Source: Pilatotrama ljubarskyi (Eukaryota > Basidiomycota > Agaricomycetes > Polyporales > Polyporaceae). Taken from it: a DNA stretch of 64,000 bases. The stretch is from the NCBI GenBank assembly GCA_022385805.1, contig MU277732.1:72871-136870 (forward strand), given 5' to 3'. The translations under genes and the position numbers were made by a program. The first letter of the stretch is position 1. The number at the start of each line of letters is the position of its first letter. This document shows positions 26,729 through 38,540 of this stretch, piece after piece. The notes beneath the pieces were generated by a model. It saw only the letters and a program-made list of their open reading frames with translations. It was not told where the DNA came from and did not search any database.

Positions 26729-29700
26729 CTATGCAGCTGGCTGGCACCCCGCAGCCGGAATCGCTGCACCAATGGCGTCCCACGCGTCTGGATACGCGCA
26801 CCCTGCTATCGGCGTAACGGCCGGTGTCGTATCCTGCGCATTGAACCACCCGTTCCCTACTGCCGCCGTCACCGTCACGCCCGGAGTGCTGAACGTGGGC
26901 GGCGGTAGCGTCGCGATCGTGCCCGTCGGCGTGTACTGCGGCAGCTGCGCCATATCCGCCCCGGCGATGTTCGACAGCTGGGGCGGCCACGCGAGGTCTG
27001 CCGTCGCGCCTGCCGCGATCGTCCCCGCGCCCGCGCCGCCGAGCTGCCACGCCTGGAAGTTCCCGTCGAACGGCGCCATCTGCGTCCCGAGGTGCTCGCA
27101 CTTGCCGGACGCGACGCGCGGGTCCGTGGGCATCCAGCCGTTCTGGAGCCCGAGCTGGTACGACCAGAGCGGGGCGCGCACGGAGTTCGTCGTGGAGGAA
27201 GGCCCGATCTTCCACGTCCAGAAGAACCAGTCGCCGAGTGCGTCCATGGAGGCGAGCGCGAAGTTGAGGAGGCCGGCCTTGGTGTCATCCGACCAGCCGC
27301 TGGCGTCTTCCCAGTAGCTGCACCCGGGGCCGTAGGCGGAGTTGTCCGCGGTGTCGGCGTTGACGCCGTTCACGTAAAGCCCGCAGTCGTTGATCGCGTT
27401 GCTGAACTCGCCGGCGAACGTGACGCCAAAGTTAGCGCGACTGAAAGTGTACACTTGTCAGCGGAGTTCAGGACGCGTCGAAAGAGAGACCGAACCTGTT
27501 GTTCATCATCGCGCCCCAAGAGTTGCACGCGAGGAGAGGCCACTGTCCACCCATCTCTTGACCGTCGCCGCCGTCCGCTGTCACATTGACAGGATCCCTG
27601 TTTGCCTTGCCGTTGAATGCGAAGTACGGGTGGGTATCTGCAACACAAAAGTCAGCCCGCATAGAAAGTGCGAACAGGAACCAGACTGACCGAGAGCGAC
27701 ACGGTCAGCCCCGGGCAAGAAATTCGCCCATCCGCCCGGCCCAGAGAACCCGTCGTGGAACGCAATCATAGGCCCGTTACCTGCGCCCGTGCCCGTAACG
27801 CCCCTCACCATCTGGTATGCCTGATAGTAGCTACACACGCTCTCCGAATCAGCACCATTCGGAGTAAACATGCACTGCGCACTCACAAGCTCTCGACCTG
27901 CGGGCGCCCAATCTTCGCCATGAAAGGCTCGTTGATGACGCTGAAGATCGGGATGAGGTCCTTCCACTCCGGCTGCGAGACGAACTCGGTGATGACGCGC
28001 TGGTAGTACAGAGACCGCTCGGCATTCGCAAGCCCCATGGGCCCGTTCATCCAATTGATCGGGCCGGACTTGCCCGAATGGTTGAACCCGTTCTGCGAGC
28101 CGGGAATGGTGTGCAGGTCAAGGTTCACGCGCAGGCCGTATTTGCGCGCCCAGCCGAGGAGACGCAGGACGTACCTGCCCGATACTTTAGCAAGCAACTC
28201 GCGAAACGCAGAAGAAGAGGGAATGGAGCTCACTTCCAGCAGACCTTGGCCAAGAACGGCTCCGCAACGTGCTGCCCGTTCTCATCCACACCGACATCGT
28301 TCCACGCCTCGATCGCCCAGAACGGAATCTGCAGCCGCACCCAGTTCAGACCCGCCCCCGCGATCTGCGCGATATCCTGCTCTGTGATGAACGAGTTGTA
28401 GTGGTCCTCCAGCGCGCTCTGCAGCTGGCCCGCGCCCTTCTGCGCGAGGAGCGTGGAGAGCGTCCACTCGTCGACCGCGCCAGGGTTGGCTTCGTATAAG
28501 GCAGGGACGATGAAGGGTTCGAGGACAAAGAGCCCGCCGAGGTTCACGCCCCAGATGCGGTCACGACCCCATGTCCAGGTCTCGTTCAAGGCGGGAGTCC
28601 AGGAGTTGGGCCGGGCAGAGTTGTCGAAGGGGTTCTCGGGATCGCTTACCCCTGAAGAGAGCGTAGCGTTAGCAGATGTGCTGAGATGTAAGCATAGAGG
28701 ATCATGACAAGTGTGCAAGGCCGCAATGCACAACGTTCACAGCGTATCCATGACGCAGAGACTCGCAATCGCCCATGCTGTGCACAGAGACGACCTGGAT
28801 GCTCTTGACTCGGAAAGAAGCTAGCGCTGAGGCAGAAGCGAGAGCAGCCCCAGCTGCACTCCCTGCAAGCACTAGCCCGCAAACCCACATCCGCGCCGAA
28901 CCCACTAGCATGAGCCCCGGCCTCTCCGGGATCCTGCACCACACCCACCAACTCCCCGGCTACTCGTGTGCACAGCCAGGCATGCCATCACACTCTCCGC
29001 ACAACTCCTGACGTCGCCGTGCGTGACGGGTGAGCAGGCAGAGCCAACTGTCTGCGTCAAATCCCTGAGTGCAAATCTCTGGCAGCAGTCTATCGTTTTG
29101 CATTTTGCTGAAACGCAAGAGCAGCTCGAGCCACGCCGTAGCTTACTGGCTCGCAGACGCTCCGGTCTTCAGCGTCCGGAGAGCCCACTCACGTGAACCT
29201 CGACCGCTCCGGAGTCATACGAGCCATGCACAGCTCCCTCTGGGCAAAAGTACGCACAACCGGGGCATACCACTACGTCGTACACATCGTTCCTGGTGTT
29301 GTCACGGAGGATGCGTGCGCTGTCGCCGCTGTTGGGCGACCAGTGGGGCGGCAAATGCCAAATCAGGCGCGGCGGCATCCATATCAGGACGCACGGAGCC
29401 CCGGGCCGGCGCATTTTCCTTGCGCCACACCTCCGCCACACCGAGAACGCAGAACGGAAGAGCGCGACTCGCACCCTCGGGGAGAGGAGACAGAGGAACG
29501 GAGATGACGAAGACAGAGACAACACTCACAGTAACCCCCAAACTTGTTGTTATACACGAACGTCGTGCCGTCCTCCATCGTGACCGTGCTGCCGTCTCCG
29601 CCAGTGGTGATAGCGGTCTGGACGGGTTTGTCTGGCGAGGTGCTCGATCCGCTGGCGCCATCCCCGCCTGCGTCGTTATTTGATGACGAGCTGGACGCGG

Positions 29701-30067
29701 ACCCGCTCGAGACGCGGGTATGCTGGTTGGGCTTGATGACGGTGAAGTAGACGGGGACGACGACCGCGACGACGACTACGGCCACAATGCCCGCGGCGAG
29801 GACCCAGAACACGGGGCGCTTGTAGAGAGGACGGCGAGGTGGATCGAGCGAATCGCTCGCGTAGCTCTCTTTGGTTGTGGAGGGTAGATCGCCCTCTGCG
29901 GAAGCGGAGGCTGAGGCGGCGGGGAGGATGGGCGCATCGTCGCGCGGGGTGGAGGTGACCGAGAGGTCGGGTATCGAGCCAGAGAGCGGGCGCGACGGGT
30001 CGAGGAAGGGCGAGCCTGCTGACTGCCGGGGCGTGTCGAAGGGGTTGTACTGCGAGGACCGGGACAT
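26729..30067 (-). CDS. Membrane-anchored GH5 exo-beta-1,3-glucanase
   Basis: Six minus-strand exons: 30067-29530, 28651-28234, 28174-27887, 27830-27691, 27637-27496, 27440-26729; 745 aa. The N-terminus is cytosolic and serine-rich, followed by one membrane helix at residues about 86-111 and a Ser/Asn/Gly-rich stalk, giving a type II topology with the enzyme outside. The GH5 barrel follows: GVNLGG, HTIPGSQNG, and the acid/base Glu401 in INEPF. The nucleophile is Glu520 in FAGEFS. This layout matches subfamily GH5_9 enzymes of the ExgD type, which hydrolyse or remodel beta-1,3-glucan of the cell wall. The tryptophan codon of GGYW is split by intron 1, which is unusually long (878 nt). Family is firm; the exact glucan preference is inferred. 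Confidence 0.9.
28652..29529 (-). other. 878-nt first intron of the glucanase gene
   Basis: The donor is GTGAGT and the acceptor CTCTTCAG; joining across it restores the conserved GGYWV motif, so the intron is well supported. Inside, on the same strand, a frame ends DVVVCPGCAYFCPEG just before another GTGAGT. A second frame starting at 28911 begins MLVGSARMWVCGLVLAGSA, like a signal peptide. Neither joins in phase to the next exon. Other introns of this gene are 53-59 nt. Confidence 0.6.
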
Positions 30068-31642
30068 GCTGGGTCCTGGCGTGGTGCAACGCTAGTCTGT
30101 GCGGGTGCGTGAAAGGGGTACCACCGGTGTTGCTGGCACTCGCGCTGCAGGCTGGATATAACACCCTACGAGCGCAGGTGCAGGGAAGCTGGCTGGGCGG
30201 GCCCGGAGGGGAGCCTGAGGCCGAGCTGAGAGCAGGAGGAGGAGAGGGAGGAGGAGAAGGGAAACCAGCGCGCGGTCGGCCGCGCGAGAGCGCGTCCATA
30301 AATTGGATCCGGAGAAATGCACAAGTCAATTGCGGCAGCGCTAGCGAACGCTCACATGTCCGAGCCCGAGCCCTCTCTGCCGCTGCCGTCCTTGTGGCTG
30401 CAGCGCGGCCATCTCCCCCTCCTATTCCGCCTACCCCCATGACCTCGCCCGAGCTAACCAGTCTTCGCGCTCGCGGCATGACGCGCCGTCGCTATGCCCA
30501 CCCTTATAGCTCTGCACTCTTCGCCAGCTGCGATGCAGGCTGTATGTAGGAGGGGCGGGGAACGGAGACTGGATGTTGTGTGCGGTATTCGACGTCCATT
30601 ACAACCAGAGCGCGCGGCCTTGGCCAGCTCTCACGTCGGCATCAATTGCCGGCTCGGAAGGGCTCTATAAACGGCTAAAACGGCAAGGACGATCTCGTCC
30701 GTCTGCCCATCTGCCTCCATCGATTACTCTCGGACACAGCATATCCTCGTCCAAACGTCCGCCACGGAGGGCACAACGCCCTTGCACTGTTGCAGTTGCA
30801 CTGTGTGTGTCTGTGCGAGCCTAGCATGGTACTTTGTGGCTGTGTTACGTGTAATAAATACGAACTTGATGCGTAGCGAAATTGAATGACTGTCACTTGC
30901 AGTATCAGTACCACTGACAACTGTATCAGGCACCGAAGCGCGGGCGGGCGCTTAACCAGTGCAAGTACAGTACATACTAAAGTAAATAATACCGCTTGTG
31001 CCTGACGAGCACCGCGGCTGTCACAAAAAGACACGGCTACCGTTCGCTGGTACGCCAAGCGCATCGCCGACTGGAGGTCCTAGAGGCCCGACGGCGAGGG
31101 GATCTTCAACGAAAACCCTTGGGTGCTCCGGTGCGGATCGGACTTCGGTGTCGGAGGACCGTACTGCACCGCACCAGGCTCGTAGCCTCCGAGCCCGACT
31201 CCGAGCCCGTGTCGTCATGTGCAATGCACACTCGGAGTCGGGTTGTACACCAGGATAGTGACGGAGGCGATGCTAGCCAACGGACATATTCAACGCGCTC
31301 TGCATGTGCGCGATGTAGTATACAGTGCTGGAAACTGCACGACGCTTGATGAATTGCGGAACGCAAGAGCAGGCAAGACCAAGTGAAGGGAAGAAGGGTA
31401 GCGAGGTACAGAGCATTCGATTGCATCCTCTCGAGCAAAGAAAGCATATAAGATAGCATGAACAACGGGACGAAAAGCGACCATCAATGTGCAAATGGCA
31501 CAAGCGCATCCAGGGCGGAAGAGAGGCAAAAAGCACGATGTCGCATGAAAGACGAGCTCACGAACCGACGACACCTGTGTACCACCGCGGCGGCCTTCCC
31601 ATGAACCACCATAGTCGCTTACTTGCGCACAAGCATATCATC
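30068..31642. other. Intergenic, promoter side of the glucanase
   Basis: The left part is the upstream region of the glucanase (minus strand). An orphan TATAAA lies at 30666-30671 on the plus strand, but no plausible coding exon follows it. Near 31.3-31.6 kb there may be 3' UTR of the neighbouring F-box gene. Confidence 0.4.
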
Positions 31643-33411
31643 TCACCAGCCCTCGTCGGAGTCGTCATTGAGATTCAACGCGGTTCCGAACCCCAACTCC
31701 GCCAGCTCGCTAGTCCCCCACTCGTCTTGCTCATCCTCCCCCTCTGAAAGGTCCGCGGGCGACCCGCGTCCACCGCCGTATGGACCCAGCAAGTATCGGT
31801 GCGGCCCCCCGTCGCTAACCCGCCGCACTTCGACGACGTTCCCCAGGCTCAAGGAGGGGACGGCATGCCTGAAGCGGCGCGCGTACTCGGCGACGTCGAA
31901 TGCATTGAGGAAGCGTTCGGCGGGGCAGTGGAAGAACAGCGACCGGCCGCGAGCCCTCCCGCGGGGTGCGGCGTGGCGGCGGCTGAGGAGCCCGTGGTTG
32001 AGTGTGAGCGTGAGGCTGTGCAGTGGGAGGACGGTCAGTGTTTGGAAAATATTCTCCTGTAATCATGCACGGGTCAGCAAACATTCGCAGCGAAGAGTCC
32101 GGTCGCACATACCAGGACGAGTGCCATATCAGCATCCCCCTCCCATGGCGCAAAGCACACCTCCAAATCCAGCTCCCTCAAACACTGCGCCATCGGCGCC
32201 GCAAACAGTGCTCGCACTGCGCCGCCTGGCCCCTCCGCAAACATCGCCCCGCCCACGACGGTCAGTGCGAGCTTCTCCGGGAGCACGTCGTCGATGACGC
32301 TCTGCAGCATCTGCACAAGCGGCCGCGTCACGTCGCCTTCCAGACGAAGCTCAGGGACGTGGCACACGAGCCCGAGCGCGTAGACGTCGACGACGGTGCC
32401 CTCGACGAGCCGCAGGCGCTGCCAGCTCCCGTAGTTCGTCTGGTCGCTCTTGTTCGACGCGCGCAGCACGCGCAGGCCCTGCATCGCGAATGGATCCGGC
32501 TCCGGCACGTACCCGCTTCTCCTCGTCCTTGTCCGCGCCGCGCGCTCGTCCTCGTATATATACTCTTCCTCAGCGTCCTCTGAATCGTACTCCTCGTCCT
32601 CGGAGCGCGTCCCCCTGAGCACGAGGTGTTCGACATTCGGGAACGCGTGGACGTATGCCACCGTCGCGGGCATCGCGCGGCTGACATGCGTCCACCCCGC
32701 GCGGACGTACCGCACGCGCGGGTACACGACGTCGTACCTCACATGGTCCGGGTGCGCGTCGAAGCCTGACCCAGTGAGCTCCTCGAGCGTGTCCGCCTGC
32801 GCCGCGAGGTGCACGATCGGGTTGCGGTCGTCCGGGTTACCCCCGAACGCGCCCCAGCGCGCACGCGGCGAGTCGAGCGCGAGCGTCGCGGAGACGAGCC
32901 CGGGCGGGAGCATGTGGAGCAGCGCGTACGCGCGCTCGTCCAGGTCTTCCATGGTGAGGTGCCTGAGCGTCGTGAGCGAGGCGAAGGCGCCGAGCAGCGG
33001 GGGGTGCAGGTCGACGGAGGGGGAGGAGCCGTCGTCCACGGTGGCCTGGCGTGACGAGCCGGAGCTGAGGACATATTCTGCGTCGCGGAGCACGAGCGAC
33101 TCAAGCACGATGGCGTCGTGGGTGATGAGCACCTGGAGCGCATCCACGGCCTCTGCGGAGAACTCGCCGCGCGAGAGGGTCATTTTGCGGAGGTAAGGAA
33201 AGCGATTGGGTGCGTCTGACAGCATAAACTGTGAGAACGAGATAATGTCCTTGTCGAGCGCGAGAGCCACCCCGGGGCGGAGAAGCAGCCGCGCACCCTC
33301 GGTCTCCTTGTAGAGCGTGCGGCAGGTGCCCATCATCGCCGCGATCGTCCGCGGGGAGGACATCTCGAGGATCATGTAGATCACATCGTACGGCAGAGCT
33401 AGGGTGTCCAT
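31643..33411 (-). CDS. F-box family protein, paralogue of the 23.6-kb gene
   Basis: Two minus-strand exons, 33411-32113 and 32056-31643, separated by a 56-nt intron (GTATGT to TTACAG), give 570 aa. An F-box-like motif opens the protein (LALPYDVIYMILEMSSPRTI, residues 4-23), followed by a leucine-patterned body. An acidic Asp/Glu/Tyr stretch lies near residue 285, and the tail is acidic and disordered. The order of blocks matches the plus-strand gene at 23592-25210, and the intron falls at an equivalent place before the last conserved block, so the two descend from one duplication. It is likely a substrate receptor of an SCF ubiquitin ligase, with substrate unknown. Confidence 0.7.
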
Positions 33412-34110
33412 CTTGGACTCTAGTTAAGTCGTCCTGGCGGAGAGAGATGGCGTGGGAGACAGTCTGATAGTGGACGGCAGGTCGTTGGAAGGTGCGACTG
33501 TCAAGAACGGCCCGACTGTGCTCAAGTTGCGATCAGAGGAACAATCAACATATTTGTTGGATCTCACTTTGTCAAAGCTTGTACTCTCAAGCAGTCGGAA
33601 TCAAGCTCAACGACTGTGTGAACTAACAGCGTTGAAAGGATCAGCTTCCCCCGGGCATCCGTTGGCGTTGCAGCTGCGGCAGACGGCTTGCGGCCCGGAG
33701 GACATGGAGGTCAAGGTCGAACTCAAACCAGTGAGCGCTTGCCCACGGGGAGGTCAACGAGAAGTCGGACTCGCGCACAGCCAGTACCATTTGACGTACC
33801 TGGCGTCGTGGCCTGAGCTGCTCTCCTGGATGGTGCACTACAGTCGACATTCTCTTACATAACCCATACCTCGCTTTAACACAGAGATCTGGAAATCGCA
33901 CGAGATTGAGACGGCCCTGGCTCGTCGGAACAAGACAGACGTATACCTTCAATGCATGCGGACCTGCGTCTATATGTGCAGAAAAAAATAACACGACGGA
34001 AGACTGGAGCCTTGCCGAGATGTATGGATTAAGAGTGTCGACTGTAGTAAGTAAAGGAACAAAACCACGTAAAAATGAACGTAAAAAACTTTTCCACTGT
34101 GATTCTCCAG
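33412..34110. other. Spacer with weak exon-like signals
   Basis: This is the upstream region of the F-box gene. A minus-strand open piece with a GTACGT donor near 33800 and a 136-aa plus-strand frame (33452-33862) are present, but neither carries a motif. An A6 run at 34083-34088 is the T-run terminator of the adjacent minus-strand tRNA. Confidence 0.4.
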
Positions 34111-34182
34111 TGCCCCCAGGCTGGATTGAACAACCGACCTCACCATTACGAGTGGCGCGCTCTACCACTGAGCTATAGGGGC
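34111..34182 (-). tRNA. tRNA-Thr (anticodon CGU)
   Basis: Read on the minus strand, a 72-nt cloverleaf forms. The acceptor stem GCCCCTA pairs with TGGGGGC (one G-U), the D stem is GCTC/GAGC, and the anticodon stem is CGCCA/TGGTG. The loop CTCGTAA gives anticodon CGT, and the T stem is GGTTG/CAGCC with loop TTCAATC. There is no intron. A T6 run lies 22 nt past the 3' end (minus sense). It differs from the tRNA at 44070 by one base in the D loop. Confidence 0.92.
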
Positions 34183-34479
34183 CTCCCCACTCTTCTAGCT
34201 GTATATTATTTTGAGCAGAAATACTTCACCAGAAGTGGGGCCCTGACCGGCCTCACTGGGGCTGCATAGTCTCCCCTAGGCAGACGCCGCGAAGTGCAAG
34301 CACAACGGACGTCTGCTCCGTATTACCCCTCTGAGGCCAAGACCCCCTCAATTCGTAGCAGACTAGGGGCTGCACATACTGTACCCCCGCAAAGTCCCCA
34401 GTTAGTGCTCGCACATGCGGAAGCCAATCTCATAAACAGGCTCTCACCACAAATTGACCTCGTTCGCATGAGCGCCTAA

Positions 34480-36055
34480 CGATGCTCCTCCGCCTCCTTC
34501 CTCCCGATCATACCCGTGCTAGTCTTCGCGCAGTCACTGAGTCACAAGTCATGCCCAAGAGTTCTACCGGAAGCGCTTGAGAGCGCGGGAATGCCCATCG
34601 CGGCATCCACCAGCCAAGCCTCTTGCTGCGGAGGCACGTCGCTGGTGGACAGGATCTTCGTGAGGGGTTCGACGAGGAAGAAGCACAAGATCTTCCTGTA
34701 CCCTGGCTTGGAAGGGTCCGCGAGCTTGAACGGCTCAATGCGGTGATGATACACGTTCGGGAAAGCCACGCAGTACGCACTTGTCCTCCTCTGCGCGTAC
34801 GTGCCCGAGCTCGTTCGCGTGGTCGTACCCCGCGAAGCCGTACGCAGCTTAGAATCCCTGGACGTCGTGGTGCTGATATTTCATCTCGGACACGTCGCGG
34901 CTGCCGACGACCGTGCGGAACGTGAGGCGCGACTCGGTGATGTTGAAGCATGCGTAGTAGTCAAGGCCCGTCGCGACGATGCGAACGTTCGCCATGCCCT
35001 CGACATGCCAGGACCCGCCCGGGGTAGCGCGGGTCGTCGGGGGTGAGGACGACGGGGGGAGTCTGAAGCTGACTCGGAGGGTGCCTGCGTGAAGTTTTAG
35101 CTCGACTCGACCTTCCGTTCTCGGCGGTCAGAACGGCGCGGGGTCCGGGACGAGCGGCCATTTCATCATCCGCTCCCATACTTGACGAAGATCACTAGGG
35201 GCGGCTCCGGACTGAGCACGTCTGAGATGACGCGCTCGAAGAGGGGCACGGAACGGGATAGCATGGACCGGATCGTGGAGTATAGGCCGCGGTGCTCAAA
35301 GGGCTGGAGGTTGTTGACCAGGCCGAACGCCTCGACGCGTCCGTCTTCGGTCAACGAGAAGTCCGCGGGCGCCCACCGATAAGGGGAGGAGACGGCGAAA
35401 GCGTCGAATCTCAGGAAAGCGTCGGAGTTAGATCGTCGAGAGTTGCATTCTTCCTGACTCGATGGACGCAAGACGTCGGAGCCCGCCGCATCGCTGGCAT
35501 GCGCGCGGGATTCGCCAATACGTCGTGAGCAACACAGAGACAGTTGGACGAGATCGAGGACCTGCTTGCTATACCGGGGGGTGCCACTCCTTCTCCTCGT
35601 CAGGAGGAGACCCACGCTATCAACGAGCGATGTCTTCAGGTCGCTTGAGATCACGCTCCGGGATTTGTACAACTTGGGTATTGACGTCGCCTGCGACGAA
35701 TCCTCCATGGCTCAGAGAATCGTCCCATTCCTGTGATACTGTATCCCGGCCCATGAGCGAGCGACACACAAGGAAGCATCAGGAACTCACGAAGTTGCCT
35801 GTCGCCTCGCCTCCTCACGTTCATCCGCCTCGTACTTTAGTTGGTCGAAGATAACATCCCGCTTGCGCTGGAGTGATATCATCTCGAGGTCATCGCACTG
35901 CTTCGCACCGCGGCCGCCGCCGCGTCCAACTACCACTTTCCTGCGCCAGAGCTCGTCAATGAGAATATGGCCGAGCCCCTGGTTTGACTTCGCGACGGTC
36001 TCTTACCCACCCTTGGAGGTTCGGGCTCGAGCGAGGAGGCTCGCCTGAGAGTGTC
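34480..36055 (-). pseudogene. Decayed DUF4246 gene
   Basis: Blocks of the fungal DUF4246 family appear in the right order on the minus strand: HGGFVAGDVNTQVVQI, a VNNLQPFEHRGLY block, VLTPDDPRYPG, GSWHVEGMANVRIVATGL, AAYGFAGYDHANELGHV, AFPNVYHHRIEPFKLADP and LSTSDVPPQQ. They lie in different frames. A frameshift separates VLTPDDPRYPG from GSWHVEG, a stop interrupts just before AAYGFAG, and the C-terminal end is shifted again. The family's function is not established. The gene is intact enough to recognise but cannot make the full protein, unless unusual splicing rescues it. Confidence 0.75.
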
Positions 36056-37168
36056 CGCGATGCGAACTTGCCTTGCTGAACTTGCCTTGCTGACAGCTGG
36101 ACAACCGGCGGCCGTGGAGCGTGCAATGCGAGGGAAACGCTACTGGTCTACTGGATCCCAGCCGTCCGTCCGGGGCCTTGAGCCTAGCCTTCGAATATAG
36201 TCCTGGTAGAGGATAACCTGGAACCTAGGTCGCACGCTACGTCGGGCCTATCGACTTCAATTGCAACCCTACAAGGAGAGATGAGGGAGAGATTTGAATC
36301 TGTATCCGAACGCGGGTGCGTGACGGCCCGTGGTACAGACTCGCCGGCGAAGTCTCTTGGAGCAGCGTTCGGGACGATCTCGAAAGGCTCCAGTGTTGAG
36401 ATATCGAGTGCTGAAGCTTGCGGCCTGACGAGCAGTCGTGTGTTGCGGACTGAGCCGAGCAGCAGCAGCGACCTGAAGGCTCGATAACCTGCAACGACCT
36501 GGAAGGCGACATGGCGCGAGATCGTGCCAGGATGGACGGTGCACGCTGAAGCAGGTACTACGACCTCATTCACTAGTCAGCAACCGACAAATGTTTATTT
36601 GGGCAATGAACGTACTCAGTAGAGCCTGCAGCGTAGTCTGGTATGTGAGTATGCAGATCCAGGCACTCGAGCTTCACCTTGAGCGTCATTTGGATCCGCG
36701 TGTACAACGAAGCTCACGAGCTTCTCAGACGTCCGCTTCGCTGCTGTGCTCATCTTACTCCGACCTTCATCCTGTACGACACCGATGGTCCGACCTGGCG
36801 ATGCGCTCGGTGGGTTACTGCACGCTCGATGTAGAACATGACGCTAAACCTCTTCAGTTCGCGTTGAACTTCCATGACCGGCATCGGCAACTCTCTCTCT
36901 CCGGATTCGGACGGCGTCCCCTGCACTCGCATGCGCAGATCTTGTGAGTTGCCCTCTGCGTTGACGGTCGTACCATGTTCGCCTGGAAGAAGCGCGGCAG
37001 GCGTCGCAAACTTGTACGACGGTTGGCTCACGAAATCAAGGCGGCGAAGCGCGACTCTCGACGTGGTGGTGTGCGCTGTGCCCCTAGGCATGCCTGAAAT
37101 TGGCTCGGCGACCCAGTTTTGCCGTCTACCCATATGTTTATAATCCACACAGTGCGATCATGATCCTC
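36056..37168. other. Unassigned open pieces upstream of panB
   Basis: Minus-strand frames at 36184-36573 (129 aa) and 36750-37148 (132 aa) lack any motif I know. A segment near 36.6-36.75 kb encodes KRTSEKLVSFVVHADPND in one frame, which looks protein-like, but no complete model results. This may be another decayed gene. Confidence 0.3.
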
Positions 37169-37174
37169 TATATA
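37169..37174 (+). promoter_or_regulatory. TATA box of panB
   Basis: TATATA lies 83 bp before the first in-frame ATG at 37257, a usual distance when the leader is short. Confidence 0.5.
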
Positions 37175-37256
37175 GCTGCCCATCCGCGCCATCTCCTGCA
37201 CTTCTCGTAACTCGCAACGACGCTGTCGACCACTTGAAGCACTTGCGGTGGTAGCG

Positions 37257-38540
37257 ATGTTCGGATCGGCCAAACGAACAAAACGCCCGGCGGCTTTTCT
37301 CGATTTCGCGCCCGGCCTCCTCTACCCCTATCGCAGGTGCACTCGAAGATGGATGAGTGTTCGCCCGGAGCAGCCTCACTTCGTTCCTGGTTCAGGTAAG
37401 TAATCCGCCATGTTATCTTTCTCTACGTACCGTTGGTAGCCACAGTAGGCGCAGTACAGCTCGCGACGAATTTTCTTATGCCGCGTGCTATGACATCAGG
37501 ACTTCTTCGCCTAAGTAGATGCCATCCCCCAAGACATTCCCTTTCCTTTTCCCTTTCCTAATACCAATCCCCATGTGCGACACTATACCGACTGACCGAT
37601 CTCCTCAGCTCCCCCGCGCAAAAAGGTGACGATACAGCACCTCCACGCCCTCCGCGCCGCCCGCACGCCCATCACCATGCTCACCGCGTACGACTTCCCC
37701 ACCGCGCGTGCCTGCGAGGCGCACGGCGTCGACATCACCTTCGTCGGCGACTCCCTCGCGCAGGTCTGCCTCGGGTACGACTCCACAACGCGCCTCACGC
37801 TCGACGAGATGCTGCACCACGTCCGCGCCGTCGCGCGCGGCTCGCGCACGCCCTTCCTCGTCGCCGACATGCCCTTCGGCACCTACCACGCCTCGCCCGA
37901 GGACGCCGTCCGGAACGCCGTGCGCCTCGTCCGCGAAGGCGGCGCCGAGGCCGTCAAGCTCGAGGGAGGGCGCGAGCTCGCGGAGACCGTGCGCCGGCTC
38001 ACGCGCGTCGGAATCCCCGTGATGGCGCACATCGGGCTGCTGCCGCAGCGCCACGTCATGCTGTCGGGTTACCGTGCCCAGGCGCGCGACGCGGAGGGCG
38101 CACTGGAGGTGCTGCGGGACGCGCTTGCGCTCGAGGAGGCGGGCGCGTTCGCGATGGTGCTCGAGGCGATCCCGCACACGCTGGGCGCGTACATCTCGCG
38201 GCGCCTGGCGCGCGCGGCGACGATCGGGATTGGGGCGGGCGCCGGTACGGACGGGCAGGTGCTCGTGTGGGACGATATGGTGGGGACGTGGAACGGGCAC
38301 CAGGCGAAGTTCGTGCGGCGCTTTGCGGACGTGAGGGGCGAGGTGGAGAGGGGCGTGAAGGGGTATGTGCAGGCTGTGAAGGACCGGAGCTTCCCAGCGC
38401 TAGAGGAGAGCTATGGGATGCCCAAGGCGGAGTGGGAGCGGTTCGAGCAAACGGCGGGGCCATTGAGGGAGGAGGAGGGCCGTGCGCAGAACGAGGTGAA
38501 GGCAGCTTCTGCTGGCGCTGTCGTGGAGGAGAAATGGTAG
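37257..38540 (+). CDS. panB: Ketopantoate hydroxymethyltransferase
   Basis: Two exons, 37257-37395 and 37609-38540, joined across a 213-nt intron, give 356 aa. The enzyme adds a hydroxymethyl group from methylene-tetrahydrofolate to 2-oxoisovalerate, making ketopantoate, the first committed step to pantothenate and coenzyme A. Visible family blocks are TMLTAYDFPTARACEAHGVD, the Mg-binding Asp94 in VGDSL, Asp133 in ADMPFGTYH, Lys163 in AVKLEGG, Glu232 in MVLEAIP, and GAGAGTDGQVLVWDD. The first 32 residues (MFGSAKRTKRP to YRRCTRRW) are basic with no acidic cluster and look like a mitochondrial presequence. An internal ATG at 37353 would give a 324-aa form without it. The fungal homologue in yeast is Ecm31. 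Confidence 0.93.

Noticed and set aside
30666..30671. TATAAA as the promoter of a plus-strand gene
   Set aside because: The following ATG opens only a very short frame and no exons can be found.
32450..33196. 248-aa plus-strand open frame
   Set aside because: Mirror of the F-box gene on the other strand; Ser/Arg-rich shadow translation.
33641..34168. 175-aa minus-strand frame overlapping the tRNA
   Set aside because: It runs through the tRNA gene and has no motif.
37605..38300. 231-aa open frame opposite panB
   Set aside because: Shadow of the GC-rich panB coding sequence; no motif.
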